Of a stretch of DNA of 64,000 bases, positions 1 to 12,480 are shown in pieces. This DNA is from Theodoxus fluviatilis (lineage: Eukaryota > Mollusca > Gastropoda > Cycloneritida > Neritidae), in NCBI GenBank assembly GCA_034096865.1, contig JAWQFJ010000579.1:128007-192006 (forward strand). Reading direction: 5' to 3'. The notes under the pieces are model-generated. The model ran no database searches and was not told where the DNA came from. It worked only from the letters and a program-made list of their open reading frames with translations. Position numbers and translations under genes: made by a program. How positions within the stretch are numbered: position 1 is the first letter of the stretch; each line of letters starts with the position of its first letter.

Positions 1-918
1 TGGCATAGATGCTGCACAGCAATTAGGCTTTTTTTTTTCTTCTCACAAGTGAAATAGACTAGGCCTGGTCAAAAGACCAGTATCCATAAGAACAATGAAA
101 ATACAGCCAGAGAGCCACCAGAATCGGCGACTGGCCATGGACGCCAAAGCAAGCCAAAGAATCTACTCTACTCTAATGAATTAAAAGTCGTGTAAATTGG
201 TTAAAATTTTAAGGAGATAAGGAATTGTCAAAATCATGAAATTGTTACAAGTGCTTTTCCTACGTCAAAATGAACTTATGAAGGCTAAAGAACAAATCGA
301 AAGAATTGCAGTTTCTTCTCCCAAGATTGAGGTTTTCCACCTCTGTGGTGCATAATTTGTTATCTGTTGAATCAATTTCAATCACAGAGCCAGAAACATG
401 CCATTTCTGAGGCATACAGTGTACCTTTGGTCACTGTATAACTGAGGAGCTAGAATCCCATGAATCAGCAACCGTGATTGTTGACATTTTCGAGTGAACA
501 TTGACTCTACTAAACCAAACACTGAAGTGGTATATATACATAGATAGATTTAAATGAAACTTTGCTTATACTTTATAGCAACTGAAATCTTATCTTCTTT
601 GATCCTTGAGGAGCAGCCAGAGAAAGAGGTCAGGTGCTGTTCGAATTTCCACCATTTTGAAGCTGCAAATAAGTCTTTGTCATGAGGACAGACGTGCATT
701 TTTGTGTGTCATGGGCTGCAGTTAATGTTTGGGTCATGATGCAAAACCTCTAAGAGACCATCCTTTCAGATGTGAGCCATCATGGTCAGCACAGGGCATT
801 CATAGAAAGAATAAGAATTCTCACATTGCTAGTTTATGGCATGATGCTCAGTGCATGTGTTTGGAAACATGATCATTGACTGTTTAAGGCGCAATTTTGC
901 TCAAAGCTTAATTTAATT
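1..918. other. Gene-free stretch, nothing recognised
   Basis: AT-rich single-copy-looking sequence. I see no long open frame, no RNA gene and no repeat that recurs elsewhere in the window. Confidence 0.4.
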
Positions 919-949
919 TTGTGTAAATCTTCTTCTTTTTTATCATCAT

Positions 950-1095
950 CTTCTTATCATTCTTCTTCTTCTTCTTCTTCTTCTTCTTCTTCTTCTTCTT
1001 CTTCTTCTTCTTCTTCTTCTTCTTCTTCTTCTTCTTCTTCTTCTTCTTCTTCTTCTTCTCCTCCTCCTTCTGCTGCTGCTGCTACTGCTGCTTCT
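950..1095. repeat. (TTC)n microsatellite with CCT/GCT tail
   Basis: About 33 uninterrupted TTC triplets run from roughly 961 to 1058, grading into CTC/CTG/CTA triplets. The array stays open as poly-Ser/Ala in one frame only because of its triplet period. There is no coding evidence. Confidence 0.95.
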
Positions 1096-2400
1096 GTTGT
1101 TGTCCTTTCATTTTTATGGTATGCTTTTTGTTGAGTTGAAAATTTATCCAGTTTTATTTGGTCTGAGTAATTGAATAATTTTGGGGGGCGGGTAATGGTA
1201 GGGATAACAATTTTGGGATGATTCCTTTCACTCCCTTATCCACCACAAAAACAATGTCATATCGATATCAAAAATTGATGTATACTTTCAAAGTGAAGGC
1301 CTTTGATCATAGTTGATGTTTATTTCATTAATGTTTGATGCATGTTTCAAATGATACACAGACTTCAATGGTTATTTTGAGAGGGAGGCGTGTGCGGGGG
1401 GGGGGGGGGGGGGGGGGAAGATAGAGAGACTTTGCAGGAGCATTTCTTTTGAGGCGATTTCCAAATGCATACATGTATACATGCCATGAACACTTTTCAT
1501 GTTGCTCTCTTTATCTGTCCAATTCGGCAATTGTATTTGTAACCGTTCAGTTGTACTCTTACTCAGTGCTTTTGCTCTTTCACCAGGGAAGACTTTAAAT
1601 TCACAAAATTTGTCAAGTGTTGTGTTCAGGATTCAAGATGACTTTATTTACTACTAGGTTGTTTTGTTTTGCAATGTCATTGGTCATCTGTGGTATATGT
1701 ATTGTGTAAATTTATATTAGGGATACATGTATCAGTGGATGCAGCAATCAAATTTAGAGACATGATACAGCAGTACCGCTAACCTATGGTATAGACAGCA
1801 ATTCCAGTATTAATCCAAGCCTAAAACAAGGTGACTTCTCTTCAACCTTTAATCTAACACAGAGAAGGTAAATTAGGACAATTGTAGACATAGGACAGGT
1901 TTAGAATGGATAATATTTTTTAATTAATGCACATTTTCACCTTGGAAAGTTTTTTTGAAGTGTGACAGGTAAAAACAGTAGTTTCAAGCAAAAAGTGTGT
2001 CCTGTTTTCAACAACAAAAAATCCCTGATCCTGTGTTCATAGATTGCCTTAGTATTTATTATCAAATGTGGACTAATTGATGAATGTGAGGAGTCATATG
2101 CACTTAGCCAGAAAACCTGTGTGAAACTTTCCTCCCCAAAACTGTTCCTGATTCTTTTCTTGCAGATAGGGGTTATACTCTTTATTGTAGGGACCATGGC
2201 AAGCATGGAGGTGGCATTGTATTTTATTAATCTGATGAAATAACTTATTCTGCAGTCTAAATTCTAGAAAATCCATAACTAGAATTATAGAAGCCATGTA
2301 GCTTCAAAGTTTGACATACTATTAGTCACTAATATTAAAACATGAAACTGAAAGAAGGTTGCAAGTTTCTGTTAAGACATTAAAAAATATATATGTGTCG
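1096..2400. other. Gene-free stretch with a G-run
   Basis: Non-coding sequence with a run of about 20 G at 1396-1419. No recognisable gene or interspersed repeat was seen. Confidence 0.4.
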
Positions 2401-2420
2401 TAGACATTAATAAACTAACA

Positions 2421-4349
2421 TTCACACAGAGGGGAAGGTGCATCGTAGATGTTCACTTTATGTACCTTCATACTAATTCACACACACAGAGGGGAAGGTG
2501 CATCGTAGATGTTCACTTTATGTACCTTCATACTAATTCACACACACAGAGGGGAAGGTGCATCGTAGATGTTCACTTTATGTACCTTCATACTAATTCA
2601 CACACACAGAGGGGAAGGTGCATCGTAGATGTTCACTTTATGTACCTTCATACTAATTCACACACACAGAGGGGAAGGTGCATCGTAGATGTTCACTTTA
2701 TGTACCTTCATACTAATTCACACACACAGAGGGGAAGGTGCATCGTAGATGTTCACTTTATGTACCTTCATACTAATTCACACACACAGAGGGGAAGGTG
2801 CATCGTAGATGTTCACTTTATGTACCTTCATACTAATTCACACACACAGAGGGGAAGGTGCATCGTAGATGTTCACTTTATGTACCTTCATACTAACTCA
2901 CACACACAGAGGGGAAGGTGCATCGTAGATGTTCACTTTATGTACCTTCATACTAATTCACACACACAGAGGGGAAGGTGCATCGTAGATGTTCACTTTA
3001 TGTACCTTCATACTAACTCACACACACAGAGGGGAAGGTGCATCGTAGATGTTCACTTTATGTACCTTCATACTAACTCACACACACAGAGGGGAAGGTG
3101 CATCGTAGATGTTCACTTTATGTACCTTCATACTAACTCACACACACAGAGGGGAAGGTGCATCGTAGATGTTCACTTTATGTACCTTCATACTAATTCA
3201 CACACACAGAGGGGAAGGTGCATCGTAGATGTTCACTTTATGTACCTTCATACTAACTCACACACACAGAGGGGAAGGTGCATCGTAGATGTTCACTTTA
3301 TGTACCTTCATACTAATTCACACACACAGAGGGGAAGGTGCATCGTAGATGTTCACTTTATGTACCTTCATACTAACTCACACACACAGAGGGGAAGGTG
3401 CATCGTAGATGTTCACTTTATGTACCTTCATACTAACTCACACACACAGAGGGGAAGGTGCATCGTAGATGTTCACTTTATGTACCTTCATACTAACTCA
3501 CACACACAGAGGGGAAGGTGCATCGTAGATGTTCACTTTATGTACCTTCATACTAATTCACACACACAGAGGGGAAGGTGCATCGTAGATGTTCACTTTA
3601 TGTACCTTCATACTAACTCACACACACAGAGGGGAAGGTGCATCGTAGATGTTCACTTTATGTACCTTCATACTAACTCACACACACAGAGGGGAAGGTG
3701 CATCGTAGATGTTCACTTTATGTACCTTCATACTAACTCACACACACAGAGGGGAAGGTGCATCGTAGATGTTCACTTTATGTACCTTCATACTAACTCA
3801 CACACACAGAGGGGAAGGTGCATCGTAGATGTTCACTTTATGTACCTTCATACTAACTCACACACACAGAGGGGAAGGTGCATCGTAGATGTTCACTTTA
3901 TGTACCTTCATACTAACTCACACACACAGAGGGGAAGGTGCATCGTAGATGTTCACTTTATGTACCTTCATACTAACTCACACACACAGAGGGGAAGGTG
4001 CATCGTAGATGTTCACTTTATGTACCTTCATACTAATTCACACACACAGAGGGGAAGGTGCATCGTAGATGTTCACTTTATGTACCTTCATACTAACTCA
4101 CACACACAGAGGGGAAGGTGCATCGTAGATGTTCACTTTATGTACCTTCATACTAACTCACACACACAGAGGGGAAGGTGCATCGTAGATGTTCACTTTA
4201 TGTACCTTCATACTAACTCACACACACAGAGGGGAAGGTGCATCGTAGATGTTCACTTTATGTACCTTCATACTAACTCACACACACAGAGGGGAAGGTG
4301 CATCGTAGATGTTCACTTTATGTACCTTCATACTAATTCACACACACAG
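2421..4349 (+). repeat. 60-bp tandem satellite, ~32 units
   Basis: The unit is exactly 60 bp and holds phase from 2461 to 4320 (31 full units), with partial units at both ends. Units are identical except for one T/C site at unit position 17. Because 60 is a multiple of three and one frame has no stop, it gives a 631-residue repetitive open frame. I read this as an accident of period rather than a gene. It lies upstream of ELOF1. Confidence 0.97.
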
Positions 4350-4507
4350 CTCTAGGTATTACACATTCTGAAAACACAAGGTAGCAGTCAATAGGGAATA
4401 GCAAGATATTAAATTAATAATCCAGATTTTTCCTGTCTTGACATGCAAAAAGCACACAACCAAAAGAGGAGCTTCCTCAACCTTTCATCATGTTTAATAG
4501 ATAGATC

Positions 4508-4625
4508 ACCAGCTCCTGGCAGCCCCATATCCAGTGGTCTCTCCTCATGCATGAGTGCATAGTCAGCTCCTGGCAGCCCCATATCCAGTGGTCGCTCCTC
4601 ATGCATGAGTGCATAGTCAGCTCCT
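4508..4625. repeat. 54-bp tandem duplication
   Basis: Two copies of a 54-bp unit (CAGCTCCTGGCAGCCCCATA at the start of each) lie head to tail with a single T/G difference, followed by the start of a third. Confidence 0.9.
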
Positions 4626-5650
4626 CAACATCAGCTATTGAAACCCTGTCTTTTGAGGATAGATGTAGGCAAGCATGTTTTGGCATTATTCCACTATAGA
4701 TGTGTGAGGGGCAGTGCCATGGTTCAGTCCTTAGAATGGGAGAAATCTGGATTATTTATATATTACTAATAGCAGAAACTCAAGTTGCCATCATTTGACC
4801 TTCCATCATATGTGTGTGTTGTGTGTGTGTGTGTGTGTGTGTGTGCTTGCGTGCGTTCATGTGTGCATGTGTATCAGCATTGTTTCAAATTTACCAGAGG
4901 CTGTTTCCAATTTTGAAATGCCTTACTTTCAAACAACATTGTACTTACCAGACTATTAACTTTCAAAATGCTTAACTCTGAAGTGCCCACTTAAATAATC
5001 CAAATATCCAACAACACAGTTCCTAAATGAAATTGTCAAATGCTGCCTCCATCTTCCATGTGTACACAAAGACCAGTGTAGGAAAGCAATTCCTCATAAA
5101 GACCCCACTACCTGGAACTCGTAACATGTGCAGTGGAATATGGCTCTATAAAAACTCAGTAAATAACTAATAAGTTTTTAAACAAAATACCATCTGTTAA
5201 GATGATGTATATGAATTGGAAAGATGGAGAGAGAGAGAGAGAGACTGACAGACCAGACAGACTGACAGACAGACAGACAGACAGACAAAATTACTTTTGA
5301 TTTAAAAAAACTGCTGGAGGATGGACTTGGGTCCAAGTGCACTCTCTTCTAATGTAGTAAATGCTTTCTCTTTAACCATCTGAATTGAGAGTCTTTCCCA
5401 GCCATCATGAACCATCATGAGTCTGGTCACCCATAGATGTTTAATGTTTGATATGAGTTATTGTCATATTAGTTTTGACATCCAGTGCAATAACATTTTC
5501 CTAATTAAGTTGCATAATTTGTGGCAACAAAGAAATTGGAGATGAGTTCTTCATGGAAATAGGTATTAGACTGCCCTGTTCTTAGACAAATGATTTGCTG
5601 TTGAGAACCAGTAGTTGTAACCAAAGTGCTTTGCTTGTGTGTTTCCAGGG
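4626..5650. repeat. Intergenic stretch with GT, GA and GACA microsatellites
   Basis: A GT array lies at about 4812-4846, a short GA array at 5227-5243 and a GACA array at 5256-5287. Otherwise no gene is seen. The last part is presumably the intron between a 5' UTR exon and the first coding exon of ELOF1, since TTTCCAG stands eight bases before its start codon. Confidence 0.7.
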
Positions 5651-5656
5651 TTTATC

Positions 5657-6654
5657 ATGGGTCGCCGAAAGAAGGCCAACAAGCCCCCACCCAAGAGGAA
5701 GGCCATTGTGCCCCTGGACACCCTCTTCAACTGCCCCTTCTGCAACCACGAGAAGTCCTGTGAGGTCAAGCTGTAAGTGCACCTTGATTCTGCTTACCTC
5801 TTACAGAGAGCATATACTTATGAGTAAGACTAAGAGTACTGGAAGTGGACTGTTACACCAAACCATGCAACCCTTTCATTTAGTAGTCCCTCCTTCCATA
5901 CTTGATGGAGGGCTTTATTTGATTATTGTTGTTGTATTCATTTTCGAGGTTGTATCTTAAGAGTTCTTGCAGGGGTTATTTCCTCCTGTGCCTGCTGATG
6001 AATAATTCATGCAGTCATGGCTTATTATGATAGTATGTTGATCTTGGCTGCCTCTAACTCTAAGGAACGGTTGTAATTTAAAGAGTGGTTGTTTTTGCAG
6101 GGACAGGGTGCGGAACACCGGCAGCATCACCTGCAGTGTGTGCCTGGAGGACTTCCAGACCACTATCAACTGTATCCTTTTCCACTTGAATTGCCACTGC
6201 TAGGGAGACCAACCAATGATGGAACTCCAGGCCTCTTACTATGAACTTGTCTTTTCATTTATTTGAACATGTGTAAGGATGATGGTAGGTTTGCTGATCT
6301 TCTCCACCTTGCTGACTGAATGGCTTAAAACTGATCTCTCAGTGAGGAAACCATTACTGTGCAATTTATTTTGGCTGAGAATGTGAAATGCTCATTTTTA
6401 TGATGATGAACTCACTGTGTTGCTTGTCTTGGGTACTCTTTGGTCACCTTGACAGACAAGCTGGATAGCTTGATGTAGCAGAAAGAAAATAATCATAGGT
6501 TTCCTCCTCACATTTCCCTTCCAGTTGTATTCACATTGAGACTACAACTTTTTTAAACCACTCACTTGCATCCTTGACTCCACTGTCAGACTTGTCAGAG
6601 TCTGTGGACGTCTACAGCGACTGGATTGATGCCTGCGAAAGTGCCAACCAGTAG
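5657..6654 (+). CDS. ELOF1: Transcription elongation factor 1 homolog (ELOF1), 3 exons
   Basis: Exons are 5657-5772, 6101-6171 and 6590-6654 (TAG). They join in frame through GTAAGT/CAG and GTATCC/CAG junctions to 83 residues, the usual length of animal ELOF1. The protein is a small nuclear zinc-ribbon factor that travels with elongating RNA polymerase II; the family is also linked to transcription-coupled repair. Seen here: a basic N-terminus ([15 protein letters not shown]), the first zinc pair C26-P-F-C29, the second pair C50-S-V-C53, and the near-invariant end [16 protein letters not shown]. There is no yeast-like acidic tail. A polypyrimidine-CAG just before the ATG implies an upstream non-coding exon. 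All key residues are present, so it should be functional. Identification is from recognised family sequence. Confidence 0.97.
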
Positions 6655-8606
6655 CCCAGGGCGGCAGTCCACCACCAAGTCAGCATCTCCACTGGTTTTA
6701 TCATCATCCAGTTGGCTTGTCATTTCTTGCTCCCATTCAGGAGACGTTCCACTACATGGCCTTTCTGCCCTGGAGGCATGATGTTATTCTAGAGGCTTAT
6801 CACTGTAGCCAAGGATTTCTCTAACCAAAGCAGTAAAGCCCATTTCAAGCTGCAGTAAACTCCCCAAGTCTTTATCTGTCCTAGTTGTCAAAAGCACTCA
6901 GATGCTAGAGGTTTCGCCGATTGCACTGTAGCCTGAACTGAGGTGTGTTGAGCTGCTGGCACAGACAAAAGGTATGGTGGAGTCTGCTGTACATACGAAT
7001 CCACAGACCTGTATGTGTGAACAAAACTCCTGTGTCTTACCTGTACTGGTATTTTTTGCCCATTCTTTCTCCATGCCCTGACCTGCTGCCCTCTAATGTC
7101 AGCTGACTCCATCCAGCCTCTTTTACCTAGCACCCTTCTGCCAAGTTCTCCCTCCTGCCTCCTTCTCTACCACCCTTACTAACCCCCCACTCCACGCGTC
7201 CCTTTCAGTGGCAGCCTCCATCTTGCTTTGAACTGTTGTCCTTTGTGCAAGAATGAGCTGACCAGTGGTGGACTTAAAAAAAACTTGAATGAATGTTTGG
7301 AGGGAGTGTGTCAGTGTATGCATTGTAAGCTACAACCAAACAGTACATGAATGGAATGAGAAAGAATCGTGTGTAACTGGTTAACATTTCCAGTGGTTGT
7401 TAGGGATATTTTGTTTGTTTGTTGGGGGTGGAGGTGGTGGTTCATTTACTTGTTTTTGCTTGCCATCCCAATTGGCCACTACACATTGATGCCCTTTTTG
7501 GTCACTTTGGCTGCCCTGCTGGACCAAACTGATGGTATAAACATGTATGTATGACATTTTACATTTTGAATCTTGGTGAAAACTGTAAAATGGGTGTCTC
7601 TTGCAATCCTTCTCCCCCTGTGGGTTCGTGGTAAGAATTGACCCACCGTGTCTCCCTACGTGATTCGTAAGAGGCAAATAACTAGGGACACTGTGACTTG
7701 ATTTGCGTTTACTCCAAACTGTTCTAAAGATTTTCGTTGGCCTTACATAGCCTACACAGGCTGATAGGCCGTAAAACACCAACCAACCAACAACCAAATT
7801 GCAATTTTTCTGAATTGGTTGGTATTTTTCATACTGTCAACATAACCTTGGCCCTTTTTATTCACCCCCTTTGGGTTTTGGATGAGATTTATAAAAGTCT
7901 AATGACAAGCAAATTGGAGTCTTGGCTTGCTCATATTCTGACCAACCCGTGATTCAGCCAACCATTGGCCTGAAGTAGCTTACAAAGGTTGTTGGGCTTC
8001 AAGCTTCATCCATCATCCTTCATTGTTGTTGCACCGAGGGAACTGTTTTGTGCAACTTGCCGCTGTGCTGATTTCAACAGGTTAATTAAATTTCCATTTG
8101 AATGCAATAACATGGTATATCTTCCATGATGTTGAATGTGATAAAGATATCTACGGAGTAGCCTATAGTGAAATTCATTAGGGGTTTTGTTGTTGTTGTT
8201 GTTGTCTTTTTTCTTTTTTTATGAAGAAAATTAAACCTTAAAGGCTTAATCAATTTCAGAGGGTTTTTTTTAACTGTTATGATGGCATAGATGCTGTAAA
8301 AGTCCTCAAGAAATAAAGGTTTTCTTTGAATCCTACTTTGTTTGGCCTTCTGTTTTTGTGATTTGTTGTTAACTAGCACATAAACTGTATCTGCAACAAG
8401 TATTTTGCCATTCCCAGTCACATAGCAACAATAACATAATAGTGGAGAGATGCTGCTGTTACAAAGGTATGTGCCCCCCAAATGGAGAGTCAGCTAGTTT
8501 TTTACTGTAATGCCAACAGCCACAAAATGTTAAACAATTATTTGCATTTGTTAGAACACCTAACTGAACATATTGTTACCTCTGCCAAGTAGGTTATGTT
8601 TTACCC
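6655..8606. other. ELOF1 3' flank / probable 3' UTR
   Basis: No coding region. It holds a SINE-like copy (7613-7780, listed separately) and several candidate AATAAA signals, for example near 8311. The true cleavage site cannot be placed. Confidence 0.4.
7613..7780 (+). repeat. SINE-like interspersed repeat, family S1
   Basis: Starts at CCTGTGGGTTCG and ends at CAGGCTGATAGGCCGTAAAA. Recognisable relatives lie at 10715-10888 (+), 29860-30003 (-), 35957-36120 (+) and, split by another element, at 57480-58160 (-). The shared core includes CGTGTCTCCCTAC, AGAGGCRAAT and CCTTACATAGCCTA. Class uncertain: the size and the GGTTCG near one end suggest a SINE. Confidence 0.7.
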
Positions 8607-9444
8607 TTTTTGACTCACATGCGAAGCAAAAGTGAGTCTATGTACTGAGCCGTGTCGTCCGGGCGTCCGTAAAAAACTTAAACGTTGGATTTTTCTCGGA
8701 GACTATTAAGTCTATCAACACCAAATGTGGCATGATGGTGTATGATGACAAGGCCTCAAAAAACATACATAGTGACTTGACCTTGCTTCAAGGTCAAGGT
8801 CACAGGAGCCATAAATGTGGTCTCAAAAACAGTCATTTTTCACATTTTCCCAATTTTCTCCCACGTTATTGAGAATGGCGACCTTAGCTACAAGTGGTAT
8901 ATAGGTCAAAGCAAGCCCTATCTTTTGATACCAGTTTGGTTGACCTTGCTTCAAGGTCAAGGTCACAGGAGCTCTTCAAAGTTGGATTGTATACATATTT
9001 TGAAGTGACCTTGACCCTGAACTATGGAAGATAACTGTTTCAAACTTAATAATTATGTGGGGCACATGTTATACTTTCATCATGAGACACATTTGGTCAC
9101 ATATCATCAAGGTCAAGGTCACTTTGACCCTTATGAAATGTGACCAAAATGGGGTAGTGAACCACTAAAAGTGACTATATCTCATGGTAGAAAGTGCCAA
9201 TAAGCACCATTGTGCTTCCTATGTCTTGAATTAACAGCTTTGTGTTGCATGACCTTGGATGACCTTGACCTTGGGTCAAGGTCACATGTATTTTGGTAGG
9301 GAAAATGTGTAAAGCATTTCTTTGTGTATGATGTCATTGGTAGGTTTAGTTGTTTGACCTTGACCTTGAAGGTCACCTGAAGGTCAAGGTCATATAAAGG
9401 TCAAGGTCAAGCATGTGAGTCGTATGGGCTTTGCCCTTCTTGTT
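8607..9444 (+). repeat. NR-motif repeat, copy A
   Basis: First of seven copies of one family. It starts TTTTTGACTCACATGC and ends GGGCTTTGCCCTTCTTGTT. By hand count it holds about 13 exact TCAAGGTCA/TGACCTTGA 9-mers, many overlapping or inverted. GACTCACATGC near one end is inverted as GCATGTGAGTC near the other. Short open frames recur between copies but carry no known domain and are probably non-coding. Confidence 0.93.
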
Positions 9445-10714
9445 CATTCAATAATTATTCAGCAAAATAACTCGAAAAGTTCAAAAATAGGTTCTGATGA
9501 AATTTGGTGGAAGGTAGGGATTTCACCCAAGGTACAATCCCTTAAATTTCGGAGGTATCTGTTGACTAGTTTTAGAGCATCAAGAAAAATTTCATGCATT
9601 TGCACTCATAGATGGCATTCAGCCACAATAATGAAATAAACTTTGTTGCATCAGGTTTAGCTAGCAGAACATCCTGCCATAATTATACGGGCCATGGAAG
9701 AGAAATAGTGGCTTCCTTGACGGATGTTTGCGTTCTCAGAGTGCGCTCAAGTTTCATATTGTTCTTGCCTGAAAAGTCCTAGCAATATCTGAAACTACTT
9801 CCACTGCAACTCAAACATCAAGAGTGGATCCCCATCACATTCTAGTAGCATCAGTTGTTAATCAAGCATTATGCACATTGGCCCTTTATACTGCCCGTGG
9901 TAAAAATTCAGCAGCATGCCCCAGAAGCTTTAGTTGTTGGACATCGATTCATGAAGAACGTACATAGCAGCATAAATTCTAAGCCCACCTCACTAAGTAT
10001 CTGCTCTTGCCATAGCTGGAAAGCGGCAAAGAATAAAGTGGTCTGCCGTCTTAAAAAAATCCTTAAACTAAGCCAGACATCCTGTGCATTAGGGAGTTTC
10101 AACCTGCGGTTGGGGAACTAAACCACAAGACCCAGCTAAAGTCATAGTGCTTCAAACTGCTGAACTATTCTTGCCTTAGCTGGAAAGCTGCAGAAATTAA
10201 AAGTCTGCAGTTTTCATACATACTCTACAGAAACCATTACCTACCCTTCATACTACAAAGTTTGCATGTCAGAGTAACTTCTGAAGCTCTTCTTGTTTTC
10301 AGCCAACAGTATTAAGAAATGGACACATGCTGATGTGTCCAAGTATCACATTACAACGCATTCACTCGGTGAATCTATACCATAAATGATGTGCAATCTT
10401 ATGTGTGTCTGCATGTCCAGATATCATTTGTGTGTGTACTGTACTTCATCCTTGTTCTATCACTAGCAAGTGTGCACAGCTGTATTTGCAAGACTGTCCA
10501 TGCAGCTGAGTGAGAGTGTGTTTCAAAGTACCCCTATGCTAATGTCATGGTATACACTCACTAATTTAGCATATGGTCATTTCAACGGCTCAGCTGAAAA
10601 TCTAGAAGGTGAATTTTTTTGTTGGCTTTCTTTTTTTTAAACTCTAGTCAAGCACACATGTACACTACTGCTTATGTCTCTTGGTCTGCCGGCTTCCCTT
10701 TCTCTCCTCGGTCT
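9445..10714. other. Gene-free stretch
   Basis: No gene recognised. A weakly repeated segment containing AGCTGGAAAGC occurs near 10014 and again near 10178. Otherwise featureless. Confidence 0.35.
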
Positions 10715-10888
10715 GCCTCTGTGGGTTGGGAGTCAGAATACCCTCATCGTGTCTCCCTACACAATTTGGAAGAGGCGAATGACTAGGCACATAATCGCTT
10801 GAATTGCCCTTACTTGGAACTATTCTAGTGATGTTTGTGCTTAATGGCCTTACATAGCCTAGAAAGGCTGATAGGCTGTAAACATTCA
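10715..10888 (+). repeat. SINE-like interspersed repeat, family S1
   Basis: Same orientation and order of motifs as the copy at 7613-7780, from TCTGTGGGTTGGG to AAAGGCTGATAGGCTGTAAA, with scattered substitutions. A CATC microsatellite follows. Confidence 0.7.
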
Positions 10889-11189
10889 TCTATCCATCCA
10901 TCCAGCTCCTCAGTCTGTGTGTGTGTGCACGTGCATGCTTGCACGCATGTTCATGCGTGCGGGCACCCATATGTGTGTGTGTGTGTGAGGATGTCTAGTC
11001 TGTGGGCCTGTCCATCTGCCAGAGATTAGCCTATAATGTATGTATAATGTATTGCGCGCACTTCCAGCCCAAAGGCTGCTCAGTGGCGCATGCACGCAAA
11101 AAATGTCACGAATTTTCCATGGTACCAGGATGTCCCAAGTCGACTAGGTCCCCTAGTCAGCAAGACCCGCTTGGCGGAAAAGGCATGCC

Positions 11190-12480
11190 TTGAGGCTCCT
11201 CTGAACTTCATCTACTTTGACTCCTGGCGCAACGCCACTGGCAGTTGATTCCAAGGACCGGTGCAGCAGAGCAGAAAGCTTGATCCCCCGACGAAGACCT
11301 TGTCGGTGGCACCCTGAGGAGATGAGAAGCACCAGACCTCAGATTTCTTGGGGGGCAGTGTCGGGAGAGCAGTTGCTGCAGGTACAAGGAAGCAGTAGGA
11401 ATGGTCTGGCAGCACTCGAAGGTTTTAGTGAGGATCTTGAAGGCTATACGCTGCCTAACAGGAAGCCAGTGAAGTTTGTGGAGCAGTGGTGTCATTCAAC
11501 AGTCCCGCCTGTCTCCAGTGATGAGGCGCGCCGCTCTGTTCTGGATGGCCTGGAGTCGGTCTAGGTGTTTTGATGGAATGCCGTATGATACAGCGTTCCC
11601 TTGGTCAAGCCAGGATAGGACCAGACTGGTGACAAGAGTCTTGATGACAGGCTGCGTCAGGTATTTCCTAATCTTGCTGATGTTTAGCAGATGAATGTTG
11701 CATGTCTGGCACAAGCGTGTGATATGGCAGGAGAAGTCCATCTCGGAGTTAAACACAACTCCGAGATTGCGGGCTAATTTTGTTGGAGTGACGATGCTGT
11801 CACCTATCCGCACACTGACCTGGCCCATTTTCTGAAGCTGTTGTCGGGTTCCCAGAATGAGGAACTAGGTCTTGTCATCATTCAGCTTCAGCAGAGTCGG
11901 TGACAAAAACTCCCATGTAAGTGACACACGTGTGCAATCGCTGCACTGATGTTGCAATTTGGTCATGGTTTGCACTGACGTAGAGTTGGTTGTCGTCAGA
12001 GTACATGTGGAACGGGATCTCATGTTTTCTCATGATATCCGCAACAGGCAGGATGTAGATGGTGATGAGCAGCGGTCCAAGGACGGAGCCATGTGGTACG
12101 CCGCACTCCAGGATCCCCAGTGATGACGTGGCGTTGTTCACTTGCACGCACTGCATGCGCTCACTGAGATAGGATCTAAACTATAATAGGGCCACTCCTT
12201 TGATCCCAATCCTTTGTTCTAGTCTTTTTAACAACATCTGGTGGTCGATGATGCCAAAGGCTGCTGAAAGTTCCAGCATGATCAAGAGCATGATCTTCCT
12301 CTCGTCCATTGCCGTCATGATGTCATTATGGATTTTAATGAGCGCCGTCTCTGTGTTGTGGTGCGGTCTTTAGGCTGACTGGAAGGGATCAAAGAGACCG
12401 TTTTCGGAAAGATGTTAAGTCAGTCAGCGTGCAACCACCTTTTCCAACACCTTTGAGAGAAAGGGAGATTGAATACAAGT
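11190..12480 (-). pseudogene. Dead L2/CR1-like LINE reverse transcriptase, 3' part
   Basis: On the minus strand the pieces read in order. From the high end: a segment with LLIMLELSAAFGIIDHQMLL (palm motif A region, about 12250-12300), then GVPHGSVLGPLL (motif B, about 12090), then YSDD in place of YADD (motif C, about 12000). Next come NLGVVFNSEMDFSCHI (about 11770) and HWLPVRQRIAFKILT near the C-terminus (about 11460). In-frame stops interrupt the palm around 12180 and frames shift between blocks, so it is inactive. The N-terminal endonuclease is absent: 5' truncated. The group is inferred from the motifs LSAAF, GVPxGSVLGP and HWLPVRQRI. Confidence 0.9.

Noticed and set aside
919..1134. Poly-serine/alanine frame
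   Set aside because: Pure TTC/CTG microsatellite translation.
2460..4355. 631-codon repetitive open frame
   Set aside because: It is the 60-bp satellite read in one frame; no non-repeat coding, splice or start context supports a gene.
8817..9376. Recurrent 63-64-codon frames in the NR-motif repeats (beginning [11 protein letters not shown] or [11 protein letters not shown])
   Set aside because: They recur only because the repeat recurs; no domain, short, and interrupted in diverged copies.
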